This document shows positions 45,791 to 57,959 of a stretch of 64,000 nucleotides of DNA, piece after piece (the first letter of the stretch is position 1; every line of letters starts with the position of its first letter). The stretch is taken from assembly GCA_029962745.1 (NCBI GenBank), contig CM057157.1, positions 21,954,916 to 22,018,915 of the forward strand. The letters run 5' to 3'. Made by a program: the position numbers and the translations under genes. The stretch is from Echinometra lucunter. Its lineage: Eukaryota; Echinodermata; Echinoidea; Camarodonta; Echinometridae. The notes below the pieces were generated by a model. The model was not told the DNA's origin. It saw only the letters and a program-made list of their open reading frames with translations, and did not search any database.

Positions 45791-46578
45791 CAGATCAATT
45801 TCACCTCCGGGTTATGTATTTGGCCCTCTATCGGCGACGCCATTGCTGCGGTGGGCAAGCGCGCTGACCGCGATTGGCTCTGTGTACAAAATGAATGTAA
45901 GATATGAGATATACCCCGATATTGTTCCATTTACTTTATTCTAGATCAATAAAATAAAGCATAGATACATGGGTAGATGAGGTAAGACAATGGTCATATC
46001 TGAAGGATGAAGGTATGATGTATTTTTGTACTTTCGATGGTTTTTCAACTTAGTTTTGTCAGTAAAAGTTCGATTGCAGCATAGAAGCCGTAGTAAACGG
46101 AGCCCTAAATCTTACCCTGTTTACTAAGTCATGTTTTCACTCATTAAATTTTCCGCCAAAGTACATAATGATAAAGTTTCTTGACTTCAAAGTCCTTTCT
46201 GTTGATGTTTTTACCCACTGGCGACGAATTCCTTCACATTGCTTTCGGAAACCTGTGTAGGGAGTACGGCTTCTCACACAAACAGGCTTCATGGGTCAAA
46301 AGCGAGTGAATTTCGCACTCAGTTAGCTTCTAATTTTTAAACTCTCTCTCATTCTTGTGACACTTGAGCACCGCACAGCTGCGACCTGAACTTCCCTGAT
46401 AATTTGTCATTGTAAATGTTAAAATAAATCTACATATACTGGTCAAAATAGACCAAAAAAATCGAATTAATGTACTTAACGGGCTACTGACTTGTGTACT
46501 ATAAAAGTTGGAGCGCCCATCGCAGTATGTCGAACTGTGTCGAACAGTCTACTGCCCTCTTGCGTTGTGAAATTGGTC
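45791..46578. mobile_element. 788-bp insertion with TA target duplication, only in block B
   Basis: Blocks A (near 32320, minus strand) and C (near 57430) read atttactttatacataaaaa without interruption. Block B has 788 bp between TA at 45789-45790 and TA at 46579-46580. The ends are imperfect inverted repeats: cagatcaatttcac on the left, gaccaatttcac on the complement of the right. A TA duplication is the mark of Tc1/mariner-type transposition. No transposase frame is present, so it is a non-autonomous element. Confidence 0.8.
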
Positions 46579-47242
46579 TATACATAAAAAGCGAGGGTGG
46601 TTTTGGTAGATGCTGTTGTTTCTGTTGCTTTTTTTATTAGGCCTATGTTTCGTTGTCAACTTTTTTCCTTTCTTTTTCTCAGTTTACGGCTGCTTATATG
46701 AATAAGCCGTTTACGGTCTTGTGTCTTGTTGTCTACTTCACTTTATTTTTCATTATCCCGAAACTATGGAATGACTGGCATGGGACAACTCTACATTTCA
46801 AGAATTTAACAGGCAATTTTCCTCTTAGAAAAAAAGAAAAAAAGTGGGGGCAAAGCGTTGACTCGCCTGCATGTGTTCACGCGACTGGGAATATGAACTT
46901 TGGTCTGGCAGCTTATTTTGCTGAGATTTGTTTGTTCCTCTTTCCACTGGGAGGTGTGATGTGAATGAGGGTAGCATGGTGCCTGGCACGTACGACGGCT
47001 CATACGTGGGTGTTTCGGGGGGGGGGGGGGGGTTTCTGTGAATATGATGAATGGTATTCAGCTTGACAGTCATTTAGCCTACATTGTAACCTATTAAAGT
47101 TCTGTCCGTTTAAATTTAAATTTAAAAAGCTACATGTCATGCCCTACAAAACAACTTACACAGAATATAATGTGCAAATTGATCTACGTACTAATGCGCT
47201 GATACGGAACTCTAAAGGTATTGTTAATCCCGTGAATGCATA

Positions 47243-47349
47243 CACTCTTAAAAATTGAGTAAATTTAGTTGGGTAAAACATTGTAAGTTAGAATTTTGCC
47301 CGAAGCTGTTCAAATCTTGCCCAAATATAGTAAAGAACATTTGACCACT

Positions 47350-47385
<36 letters not shown>

Positions 47386-48479
47386 ATTTTTCTCAACTGT
47401 TAGTCATATTCTTACCAACACTCCTTGGGGGTGTTTCACAAAGACTAAAATTAACTAAAATCGCACTTAACTATGGCTGGCCATTCTTGCCACTGTTTTC
47501 TTTCACCATGGATCTCTCAAAGGATTTGCAAATCATGGTCACAAATCTGCAGAATTGACAATTTCTTATAGTTCATTGATAAAGAAAACAAAACAAAAAA
47601 AGGAAATTCTGCAAATATGTGACCATGATTTGCATATATCCTTGAGAGACCGATCGGGAAAGTAAACAGTGGCATGAATGGCCTGCCATAGTTAAGAGTG
47701 ATTTTAGTAATTCAGTCTTAGTCTTTGTGAAACACCCCCCCCCCCTTGGTCACATGGATATTGGGCAAAATTCATTCCTACAGTCATGACAGTTGGTTAA
47801 TTCCATGAAAGTATTCAAGGGTACGGTAAATCTTACTACAAAATTGGCAAAATAAAAATGAATATTCATTACTTTTCATTACCGTATGGTTTAGGGTGGG
47901 CTTGATTTACTAATCGTCACAAGGCACATTTAAAATTATACTGGGTATATAAGAGCTTGCATTCTAGTGTATCAATTGGATAGGACAGGATAGGATAAAT
48001 TAGGCTATGATAGGATAGGTATTAGAATAGGAAAGGATAGGTTTAGGTCTAGTTTATCAATTGGATAGGACAGGATAAGATAACATAGGCTATGCTAGGA
48101 TAGGTATTAGAATAGGATAGGATAGGATAGGTTTATAGTTAAACAGGTGTGAAAAAAATAATCGCTATATTTTCAAATTTCGAAAATGAGGGCAAAGCAA
48201 TTCGCCCAATGACAAAGAAGTTATTACCCAACAGTTGAGTAAATTCTGACAGTTGAGCAATAATTGCCCAAAAGTTTAATGGACAGCATACGACCCAACG
48301 TTAGTTAAAATGTTGGTCAGTGGGAATCCCTAACGTAGGGTAAAGAAAATTTACCCAATATTAGGTAATTCAATTAACCAACAGAAGTTGGGCAATAAAT
48401 GCCCAAATGTTTTATGGACAGCATACGACCCAACGTTGGTTAAGATTGGATTAGAAATTGACCAACCAATTTAAGAGTG
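47243..48479. mobile_element. TIR element, copy in block B
   Basis: Inverse of 30396-31619, flanked by CATA on both sides, with the nested fold-back MITE at about 47420-47745 and a poly-A run at about 47357-47383. Confidence 0.8.
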
Positions 48480-48647
48480 CATACTGTATTCAAAGGAACC
48501 GATCACTAGTGATGCATGATACTTCAATTTGAGGGGGGTAGGTTCTTTGCAGAGGCCACCCGACATTTGGACCTCCAATTATATATAATTGTACTATTTG
48601 TCTGTTTGTCGGCCAAAATGCATAATTTTTTCTTCCTAGTATAGATA

Positions 48648-48661
48648 TTAGATAGATAGAC

Positions 48662-48694
<33 letters not shown>

Positions 48695-48696
48695 CA
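48648..48696. repeat. (GATA)n microsatellite
   Basis: About ten GATA units. The matching place in block A (about 30206-30223) has about four. Confidence 0.85.
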
Positions 48697-49146
48697 GAGA
48701 TTGGAAGACAGATCGATGAATAGATAGAGAATGAAAGAGAGATGATTGCAAATGGATGAGTGCCATAACCGGCTTTTTTTTTTCTTTCAATTACATATAT
48801 ATGATTTCTTTTTATGTATATTTTTCGCTAAGTTTCCTTGTTCAATGTTTTGTGTCTCCCATCAGCAGTTAAATCGAATTAAATTTGTAAGATGAACAGC
48901 TGATAAACTTGATGACTTTGAATGACCAAAGAGTTACAGAAGCTGGCTGCAAGTTGAAGTTGAATCCATAGTTTCTAAATCTTATGTTTGCAAAATCAAA
49001 TCTGAATGAATTATTCTAAGAATGTGCTACGACATAATTTGCACACGAAAAATAATTCTGGCCGTCCTTTGGTCAAATCCCTTGCTCCTTGACGACTCTT
49101 GCCGAATCTTGAGGATTAATTTTGAAGAATTTGGAGCAATCAAGAT

Positions 49147-49336
49147 TTTGAATGACATTAAGCATGAAACTGAATGTACACATGCCATGGTGATCATATC
49201 GTTTATGAATTCGAAGGGTCAGAATGTGAAATATATTGAACAAATTGTGAAACTGAATGGAAAGCCCTGTATCAAGGTCGATGTAGTCCAATGCCTGGGC
49301 TGTTTCCGTGTAGCGCATTCAATCAGTTCAGCCTAA
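49147..49336 (+). other. Open frame shared with block A, function unknown
   Basis: Sister of 29573-29761 with substitutions. In this copy the frame extends upstream to 49022 as MCYDIICTRKIILAVLW and onward. No domain is recognised. Confidence 0.25.
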
Positions 49337-49390
49337 AAGTCAAAAATCAAGACAAAATCCGTTGCGATACGCGAGAGAACGGACTTCGGA

Positions 49391-50595
49391 CTTGGAGTTA
49401 GAGTATCTTGTAAGGTCGCTCAGGAACGTCGTTGAATAATTGGTTTCATGATGAAACAATACGATGCTATACATGTACCATGCTCACTGACAAACATAAA
49501 CGGCGGGCTGATATGTACAAGAAAAATAGGAATAAAGCCGATAGAAATGGCTCAATTATTGTATATTCACTACCCCTCAATTGCCATGTAGTTGCTTCCT
49601 TCGTCTCTGGTCTCAAATCGGCGGGCTCCTGATCCCGATGGCCTTCGTCCTCATCGCCAACGTAGTCGTCTTTATCCTCGTCATTCGACAGCTCTCGAAG
49701 TCGTCTAAAGTCGACGGGAAAGCAAAGAAGGGAAAGGAACAGGAGCGCCAAGAGACGATTGAACGCATCAAGAACGCCGTGACGATCCTGCTGTTGCTAG
49801 GGCTGACTTGGATAACTGGCTATCTCCTCCTGATAGAAGCCTTTACTCAGGTAAAACCATTCTTTTCTCTTTTTTTCAGATATAGAGTGTTAAGCCCACC
49901 GCACACTATATGATCCGACTGCGATCCGATTTTCGAACAAATGGCATTTTGCATTAAATATTAAAGTTTAAACAAGTAAAATGATCTCATTTTAAGTTCG
50001 GAATAATGATAAGAACTACTGGAATCGGAATTTTGGTTAACTGCAAGCCTTGTGGTTGGAGTACAGGCCATATCGCCTTCAAATCGCCTCAAAACTCACC
50101 TATTCCTTACGTTGAAAAGCGCATATGAGCATTTATGTGAAAAATACACCAGATAAATACATTATTATTATCATTATTGTTAGTACTATCATTACTATTA
50201 TCACCATCATTATTACTATAATATCATTATCAGTATCATATTATTTTCTTGCAGGTTGTTCAGGCTGTATTCATCCTGTTCAACTGCTTCCAAGGCCTGT
50301 TCATTTTCATTCTCTACTGTCTCCGCAAGCCTGTGGTCCGCCAGCAATGGGGGTTGACATGCGCTCGGTGTGATGGTAAGAGCAGGGCAAGGCGATTCTT
50401 GTCGACGTCCTCGTTTGACAGCGGAACAGCCTTTTCAAGTTTTTCAGCAAGAAGTCTGACAGGAAGTACAGCATCGGGGAGAGCATCACCGATGCCTCTG
50501 AAGACGGGCAATTTTCGGATTCTATCTCGAACCCTGCATACGATGATCTGGTCTTTGGGATTTACACTCCAAGCGATGATGGAAGCAAGGTTTAA
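49391..50595 (+). pseudogene. Adhesion GPCR 3' part, copy P2 (TM5 to stop)
   Basis: Homology to P1 starts at 49391 (equivalent to 39234), inside the intron before the TM5 exon, so TM1-TM4 are missing. Exon 49592-49850 is in frame: CFLRLWSQIGGLLIPMAFVL (TM5), RQLSKSSKVDGKAKKGKEQE (third intracellular loop), RIKNAVTILLLLGLTWITGY (TM6), then LLLIEAFTQ and a GT donor. Exon 50255-50595 starts VVQAVFILFNCFQGLFIFIL (TM7), then YCLRKPVVRQQW, loses frame by one base near 50430, and ends (in the right frame) NPAYDDLVFGIYTPSDDGSK and a stop. The joining to block B at 49390 removes any promoter or 5' exon, so this copy should be non-functional. Confidence 0.8.
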
Positions 50596-50904
50596 TTCCA
50601 ACGGATGAATACAATCCCCAAAGCACGTTTCACCTCCTCGCCTGCATCTAATTTCTAAGAATTTTTAAGATTAATTTAATTTATTATAGTATTCTTTCAG
50701 TTCTTAAAAGGCACTTTTTCAAATTAAACAAATATACATGTACAAATTATCAACACTCAGAAAACATCTTCACCATCAACCTCAAACAAAAAAGATCATT
50801 TACAATGAATATAAACAAGTATCCAAATATACATGTATATACTTAAATCACAAGAAAAATATAAGCTAATTTATGAAAAGGGAAAATATGGGGTAAAATC
50901 GTTG

Positions 50905-51012
50905 TCCGTTTTCAGACGGGAGCAGAATGCGTAATTTGAATTAAGATTCTAGTGATGCATTACTAGAATCTTAATTCTAATGACACCCTTTGGCCGTCTG
51001 AATGGAACGGAG
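50905..51012. mobile_element. Short fold-back element behind the GPCR stop (P2)
   Basis: Best-preserved copy: outer arms 'ccgttttcagacgg' and 'ccgtctgaatgg', and an inner perfect hairpin attaagattctagt / actagaatcttaat around an 8-base loop at about 50940-50976. Confidence 0.7.
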
Positions 51013-51717
51013 CGTAATTGGAATTCTGCATTTCAAATGACGTCAGGAGGTGTTTTTCAGTGACGGCCCTCCCAAGTTACGGAAAGAAGCTGTCGTGAGT
51101 ACGGATTGATCTCCACATCGTGTTGTGGGGGCAGAGCCTACGGTGACGTTTCGACCACTTCCGCAGAAAACAAAAACAAAAACAAAGGCTCGATGGCTTT
51201 GCAAGCATCGTGTGCGAGTGATTGATGGGTATCCGGGAAAAAGCCACAGCTCCTCGCTCTGAAATGCAAAACCGCAGAATCTGCGAAGCCTTTCCCATTA
51301 ATTTTTCACTTATTCTTTCGAATATTATTGTAAATTTGATAACACGATAGTTTTACGTAAATATCTGTCATTTAAAATTGAAACTGGATAATTTCTCTTG
51401 AAATTCTGAAACAGTGTTGTGCAAAAGTGGTCTACTACCTTTAGGGTACCATTGCATAAATTTCATGATGTCATTACACTCTCCACTGTCCACTTTTTAT
51501 AAATAAACTAATATTTTTAAATATCATGGTTCATTCATGACTTATATATCAAATATCTTTCCATAGATATAAATTGCCATGTAAATATATGTTATTATTT
51601 TAGGAAGAGACCTCGCCATTGATGTTGATCATTGGGTAATACTGAAGAAGTTCACACCACTCCATCACTTGAAAAATTGTAATTTTGAATTTTCACAGAA
51701 TGATCCGAATCCGCTTA

Positions 51718-51982
51718 CCAATCTTGGGGGAAGTTTGAAATCACGGGATCACTGGGAACATTGGAATTTGATATTGACTTTGAAATTCCGATGTCGGCTC
51801 GTAGGGTTTTAACTCATACCACTGTTACAGTGTCGACATTATCATAACAGTGCTCTGCATTCGAGTTAAACCCTGACGTACATGCGTAGGCCTCCTAGCC
51901 GACATCACAGCTTCGAAGTCAACGTCGAATTTGATTGTTCCCAGTGGTCCCTTGATTTCAAACTCCCCCCCCCCCCCCCCGA
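51718..51982. mobile_element. Fold-back element, copy in block C
   Basis: Third copy of 36730-36998, with a C-run at about 51965-51980. Confidence 0.7.
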
Positions 51983-53246
51983 TTGTAAGCGGGTTCGGAT
52001 AAGATTTGAAAAATTTGATTAAATGAGAGTTATATTTTTCAAGGTTATGGAGGGGTGTGAACTGTATTACAGAGCATTGTTAACCCCTGATATCCATTTT
52101 TAAAAAATGGTGTGACACAGCACTGTTGAAATACAGATATGCCTGTGAGAAAATTAACCGTATTCCTTACATTGCGCAGTTTGGTTTCCTTTTTTGCACA
52201 ATAGTTTTTTTTTTTGTATGATTTTAATTGAATCTGATAGCGGGAAGTAGCACTTTCGCTACTCAGATGAATCTTACATCAAGTCCGTGCTTTCGCATCA
52301 TTTAAGCAAATCATATTGATATTGTAGAGAATTGTAGAGAATATGATTAAAAGCTGATGAGGTATTGGATGCACTGAATAAAATTGCAAAGAATTAACCT
52401 TCAAAATTAAAGTTACAGCATTTGTATGAGATGAAGGTTATAGTTTAGGTAATATTCGGTTATGATACAGTTAGGTAATATTCTGCTATAAAGTAGCAAA
52501 AGTAACAAAAATCTGCATTTTTGTTACTTTTGTCAGAAGCAAAATTTACGGTTTTATTATGCCTTATCATATATCTCATATATGCGTAGTTATGTTTATT
52601 TGATAATAGTTTGCTGGGGAAAGTGAGATTACCTTTTTTGAGAAACACGGATGTATTATAAAAAGTGTATTGCAGAATGCTGGCCATTCTTTTTATTTTA
52701 TGCTTTATTTTGTAGGTTGTATAAGCGCGAACTTGCATGTAGATGACTTTTAGGCTGATCAGACATCGCATTGCTTTGGAGATATTGTCATATTATTGTA
52801 ATTTCTACTCAAATTTCAATGCTTCAAAATAAAAAAAAAAATACTGTCTGTGCTGTTGGCCAGCTTTTTACTTTGATTTTGTGCTCTTGGGTACAAAACA
52901 CGTCAGGTCATCTCAAATTCAAGAAAATGTCTATTGCAATAAAATTCATGATGTTTCCATTGTCTTGATAAAAAACCTTGGCTTCATCAACATCGTTTGC
53001 CGAGTCATTCACAATGGATCAAGGTCCATTTATGGTGCATTCTTTACATGGAAGTTCTAGTATCTGTTTAGAGGTAGTTATCAGTCCATACATTCTTCCC
53101 CGCATTTCCTAATTCTTTAGGCATGGAATAAAACGAGGGCCTGCGAACATGGCGAAAGGTCATGTAAACTAGAATAAACTGAAACAATGAAACATCGAGA
53201 CACAAAGTAGGATTCAGCTTCTGAAAGGATTTAAGAGTACATGGAT

Positions 53247-55009
53247 ATAGCTTGACCCACATTCACTGCATGAGGCCAAACTCGGTACATGGACAAGCAG
53301 ATTTTGACGACGCTTTTAAGCCCGGTGCTCGGTTATTCGTGACAGAAAATTGGCTGTTGAGCATGGCATGTTGCTCAAAAGCCAATCAAAATCCAGTATT
53401 TCATGAAGAGTTACTATAATAGCAAAGTTACTATTATAGTAAGATTTATGCAACGGGCCCCAGATAATATATCCCATGCCTGCCGTCATGATTGTTCTAG
53501 CTATACTCAGTGATTCAGTGATGAGCCTGACATGCTTGAAGTCATCTACATGAACAAATACGTATTTACATCTTGCAAAAGACTATTAAAATATTTTGAC
53601 ACAACGTGGTGGTGTTTTAAGGGGTAGAGGCTTGACTTCCGTGATTATCTCATCTATTAGTCGGTTTGACAGTCCTATTTAACTTACAGTGTCACCTAGA
53701 AAAGTTCTTTCCGTTGAAGTTTTTTAGCTAATTTATGATCCTAAGTGGTCTATGAACATTTTCAGCTTGGTTTCCCAAACAGCAACTTTGAGCAATTTGA
53801 CACAGAATGTTCAAACTGAACTACGTGCTAATTGTGTATGTGAGCTGATACGGAACTCTAATAGTGTTGCCTATCTCGTGAATTCAACCTATGATGAAAC
53901 GAAACGACCTTAAATACATACAATCAGATATGGTTGCACATCCAATTAGGGGTTTGTGGGACATGGAAATCATTTCAATGTTATTTTTACAATTAGAAAT
54001 GATGCTTTTGTAGAATCATGTTGATATCAACTTTATATCTATAAACAACTGTGAGTGTACTTTTTTTTGCTCCTAGAATGAGAGTAGGCATGCCCCTAAT
54101 GAACAGGTATTAATGTGCGTTAGCAGGTTGGCAGCCTTCTTGTATTGTTTTAGTTCCTTTTGGGGTACCTCTTCGTGGAATGTTAGCCGTATGGATTAAA
54201 TCAACGTTATTTGAACACCCTAACACAACAAGTATGTTTCCAACTCAATTGTACATTTCAGAAAGATGTGGGGTTTTTTTTTCTTAAATATGATACGATT
54301 GCTGCAGTCATATAGGGTGCATAATAATGTGCATATGTATCTATTCAATTATAAGACTTTGTATTTTTTTAATGCTAGAGCCCAAATATTTTCAGCCATT
54401 GACATGTGATTCTGTGCGTGAACGTTAAGTCCGAATATGGCTGCAGTAAACTTTTTTTTCAAAGATAGGCCAAAACGAAGGATATATACCGCTGTTAGTG
54501 CCATTCTTAATGACTGTAAGACTAAGTTTAAATCATTTAGATAACGAAGTTGACATTTCCTTGATTTTCAGTACTAAACCCTGACCTGTAATTGCAAAAA
54601 ATATGTGTAAACTTTATTCGACATCCCTACAAAACCCATATTTTATGGAAGTATCACACATCAGTGTACCCCGTTTCGTTTCATCAAAGGTTGAATTCAC
54701 AAGATCGACAACGCTATTAAAGTTCCGTATCACCGCACATACACAATTAGTACGTAGTTCAGTTTACACATTCTGTGTAAGTTATCTTGGGTGGCATATC
54801 CTGTATCCATACAGATTTATGCAAATTATGCAAATTGCTCAAGGTTGCTGTTTGGGCAACCAAGCTGAAAATATTCATAAACCCATAGGAACCTAAATCA
54901 ATAAAAAAAAATCTTCAACGGAAAGAACTTTTCTAGGCTTGTAAATTGTCTAACCGACTATATATAGACCATCGGATGGTTTTGCAAAAGCATAATTACT
55001 AAAATGTTT
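53247..55009. mobile_element. 1.76-kb segment only in block C, with a long-TIR element inside
   Basis: Block B reads acatggatgtcgttttcag across the site. Block C has 1763 bp between 'acatggat' and 'gtcgttttc'. Inside, 53655-53905 and 54669-54967 are inverted copies (ttagtcggtttgacag against ctaaccgacta; both with gaaaagttctttccgttgaa and 'attttcagcttggtt' in matching orientation after inversion). This is a DNA element with ~250-300-bp terminal repeats and a ~760-bp centre without a transposase. An end fragment of the 14870 MITE family lies at about 53446. No clear target duplication was found at the outer boundaries, so deletion from A and B is not excluded. Confidence 0.65.
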
Positions 55010-55747
55010 GTCGTTTTCAGTTATTTTAAGTAGTTTACGCAGAGTTATAACATTCATTGCTTCAAAATACCGTTGCTGGTTAACAATATTGGCCTATTTT
55101 GTTTCATTCAGTTTATGTCTGCAGTTATAATATTCAGTGCTTTAATACAGTTTGTATGGATATATAAATACCATTAAGTTTCATTTTTATGCAGTCTACA
55201 CAGATATATAATTCAAAGCATCAGTAAACGGGTGCTGGCTTTTTAATAGCCTGAGGCATTTCAGCATGTGCCGAAACATGTGATCCTAGTACCATTTTTT
55301 CTTTTTCAATATTTGTGTCGTTATTATGACCAAAGAAAGTGATCATTCCATTCAACTCTATCGAATGTCTAATATAAAGTTGCCTTAAAAAATTGTCGAA
55401 TGATCACTGGACCACGAATCGTAATATCCTTTTAAAGATTAACCAGGAGGCACTCCTGAACATTTACAGTGCCATCTTTAAAGGAGAATGCAACCCAGAC
55501 ATCACGGACATCTTACACCTGGGGGGGGGGATGATTTGCCGTTCACGAGAAATCGAGTATCAATATCGTATACAGATTTTTTTTTTCCATAATGTTTTTA
55601 TTAGAGATTTCATTCAAAATAAACATCAATACATCCATATAAATCAATGTAAGCAAAATAATATAATACAAGTCTTCATTTTGTTTCCATAGCATATTTT
55701 CGTAGATAAGATATCAGTTAATGAGCAAAAGAAACAAGGAGGAATGA

Positions 55748-55835
55748 AACACACACACGCAGTCACGCACACGCTCACTCACGCACATGCACACTCACAC
55801 ACAAACACACACCCACACACACACACTCACCCGAA
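55748..55835. repeat. CA-rich microsatellite
   Basis: Block C version of the GT-rich array at 34416. Confidence 0.75.
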
Positions 55836-56099
55836 TGCACAGACATAAATAGAAGATATAAGCACCGTGAGAAATGAATATAGAATATGGACTGACACAC
55901 ATTATTGCATATTTGCATCACGCTATTTATTTTATTTATTTTTTTTTTGTTACACCACTTCCGAAAAACTGTGACGGCGCCGAAATCACCCAAAAGTAAT
56001 ATAAAGGACTACATAAATTAGAATAATGATCGATATAGTTATGACAGTAATCGTCATTTCAGGCACATTAACGATGATGATAACTATTACTATTATCAT

Positions 56100-56230
56100 A
56101 AGCATAATAATAATAATATAATAATAGTACATGACTGATTATTATTATTATTATTATTATTATTATCATCATTATTATTATTCTTGTTGTTGTTGTTATA
56201 ATGATAATTATTATTATCATTATTGCTGTT
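56100..56230. repeat. ATT/ATC/GTT compound microsatellite
   Basis: Block C version of the array at 34021. It keeps the GTT part that is reduced in block B. Confidence 0.8.
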
Positions 56231-56339
56231 CCTATCATTTCTTAACAATTCAGTTTAATTGTAAGCAAACATCCTTCCCTCAATCCTGGGGGATGATTGT
56301 ACATGTCATCCCCCCCACCTTGTGAGGTGAGGGATGTAT

Positions 56340-56372
56340 ACCCCTCATCCCCCCCCCCCCCCCCCCCCCCGC
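56340..56372. repeat. Poly-C tract
   Basis: A C-run of about 23 bases; shorter in the equivalent places of A (33879, as G) and B (44619). Confidence 0.8.
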
Positions 56373-57459
56373 TGTCTACGCCCCTGCTGTAAACCCAGTA
56401 GCGTATCAAGACATTGGAGCGGGAATGTATAGTTTTATGAGAAGGAAAAGCCTCTTGGACAAATTATTTGTCTATTATGTATATACCTTGTGCGTGTTCA
56501 TGTACGTTTGATCATTATCAACATACAAAATGTCTCGCTATCCTGCCAAATAGTCTAGCACAAAATGTAGCTGCATTCTTGCTTGGTCGGAGAGGCAATA
56601 AAGCCCCACTCTCTCTCTCTCTCTCTTTCTAACGAGACAATGTTTTCCCCTTATTAGGTTCCATGTTTACAGTTGAAATTAACACTCATGCCCCCGGCCC
56701 CTTCAATCCCATCATTCTTCCTTCTTCCCCTCCCCCCCCCCCCCCATGATGCCCGTGTACGAACATTTGTTATTCCACAAATACGCCTCTGCTTGTCGGA
56801 TAAGTTTTGTCCCTGTAGAAGCAGACCTGTCCATGACTATACTTCGGATGATATTTCAGGCTATTCTTCTTTCCCATAATTACCCTTATTATTTTTATTC
56901 AAAAAAGTACAAATGCTATTCAGGAATCGACCAGAGATAATAACTTGAGTGCTGTTTACTGATAATAATTCAATGCCGTCTCACCAGTAACTGAATTCCC
57001 ACAGTTTGAAAAGAATTTTTTGGAGCAAATCAAATCATTCTTTTCAGACAAAACTGAAGACTTATCAGATTTAAAAAAAACACATGCGTGAACACAAAGA
57101 ACGCGGGGTTTCTATGTTCATATCTGAACGAGCCTTAACGATGTATCTCAATGAAAAAAATCTCATTATAGGTATCATTAAAAATTGGCCTAGGTCTTAC
57201 TTACTATGCCGTGCTTAAGTGTCGGCATGTTCGAGTATTCGAGAGTACCCTTTATTAAAATATCGTCATTTTTAGCGCTGTCGCAGGTTTTTAACGTCCC
57301 TTTGAGGCGTGTTTCAGATATGCAACGGCTAACCCCTTCATAAAAAGGTGCTTTGTTTCTTTGATTTTTTTTCTTTCTTTTCAAGCTTTCTTCCTGTCAC
57401 ATTTTTGTATGTAATGTTCATCTTGCATTTACTTTATACATAAAAAGCAAGGGTGGTTT

Positions 57460-57959
57460 NNNNNNNNNNNNNNNNNNNNNNNNNNNNNNNNNNNNNNNNN
57501 NNNNNNNNNNNNNNNNNNNNNNNNNNNNNNNNNNNNNNNNNNNNNNNNNNNNNNNNNNNNNNNNNNNNNNNNNNNNNNNNNNNNNNNNNNNNNNNNNNNN
57601 NNNNNNNNNNNNNNNNNNNNNNNNNNNNNNNNNNNNNNNNNNNNNNNNNNNNNNNNNNNNNNNNNNNNNNNNNNNNNNNNNNNNNNNNNNNNNNNNNNNN
57701 NNNNNNNNNNNNNNNNNNNNNNNNNNNNNNNNNNNNNNNNNNNNNNNNNNNNNNNNNNNNNNNNNNNNNNNNNNNNNNNNNNNNNNNNNNNNNNNNNNNN
57801 NNNNNNNNNNNNNNNNNNNNNNNNNNNNNNNNNNNNNNNNNNNNNNNNNNNNNNNNNNNNNNNNNNNNNNNNNNNNNNNNNNNNNNNNNNNNNNNNNNNN
57901 NNNNNNNNNNNNNNNNNNNNNNNNNNNNNNNNNNNNNNNNNNNNNNNNNNNNNNNNNNN
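57460..57959. other. Assembly gap, exactly 500 N
   Basis: Second placeholder gap. On its left is the interior of block A in inverted orientation; on its right the 3' flank of a minus-strand GPCR copy. About 5 kb or more of block A must be missing between them if the block order is kept. Confidence 0.97.

Larger units (their letters stand above)
40856..49390 (-). repeat. Segmental duplication block A, inverted copy B
   Basis: Reverse complement of 29521-37897, joined to the 3' flank of GPCR copy P1. Anchors are listed under the forward copy. Differences from A: a 788-bp insertion (45791-46578), fewer minisatellite units, one instead of two 276-bp units, a longer GATA array, and many single-base and homopolymer changes. 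It ends abruptly at 49390, where GPCR intron sequence begins. No host gene is recognisable in it. Confidence 0.9.
51013..57459 (-). repeat. Segmental duplication block A, inverted copy C (truncated by gap)
   Basis: Same orientation as block B. It is joined to the 3' flank of GPCR copy P2 and stops at the second N gap, at a point equivalent to about 32310 of block A. Differences: a 1.76-kb segment at 53247-55009, loss of 231 bp at 55081, only one minisatellite unit, and one 276-bp unit. No host gene is recognisable in it. Confidence 0.9.
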
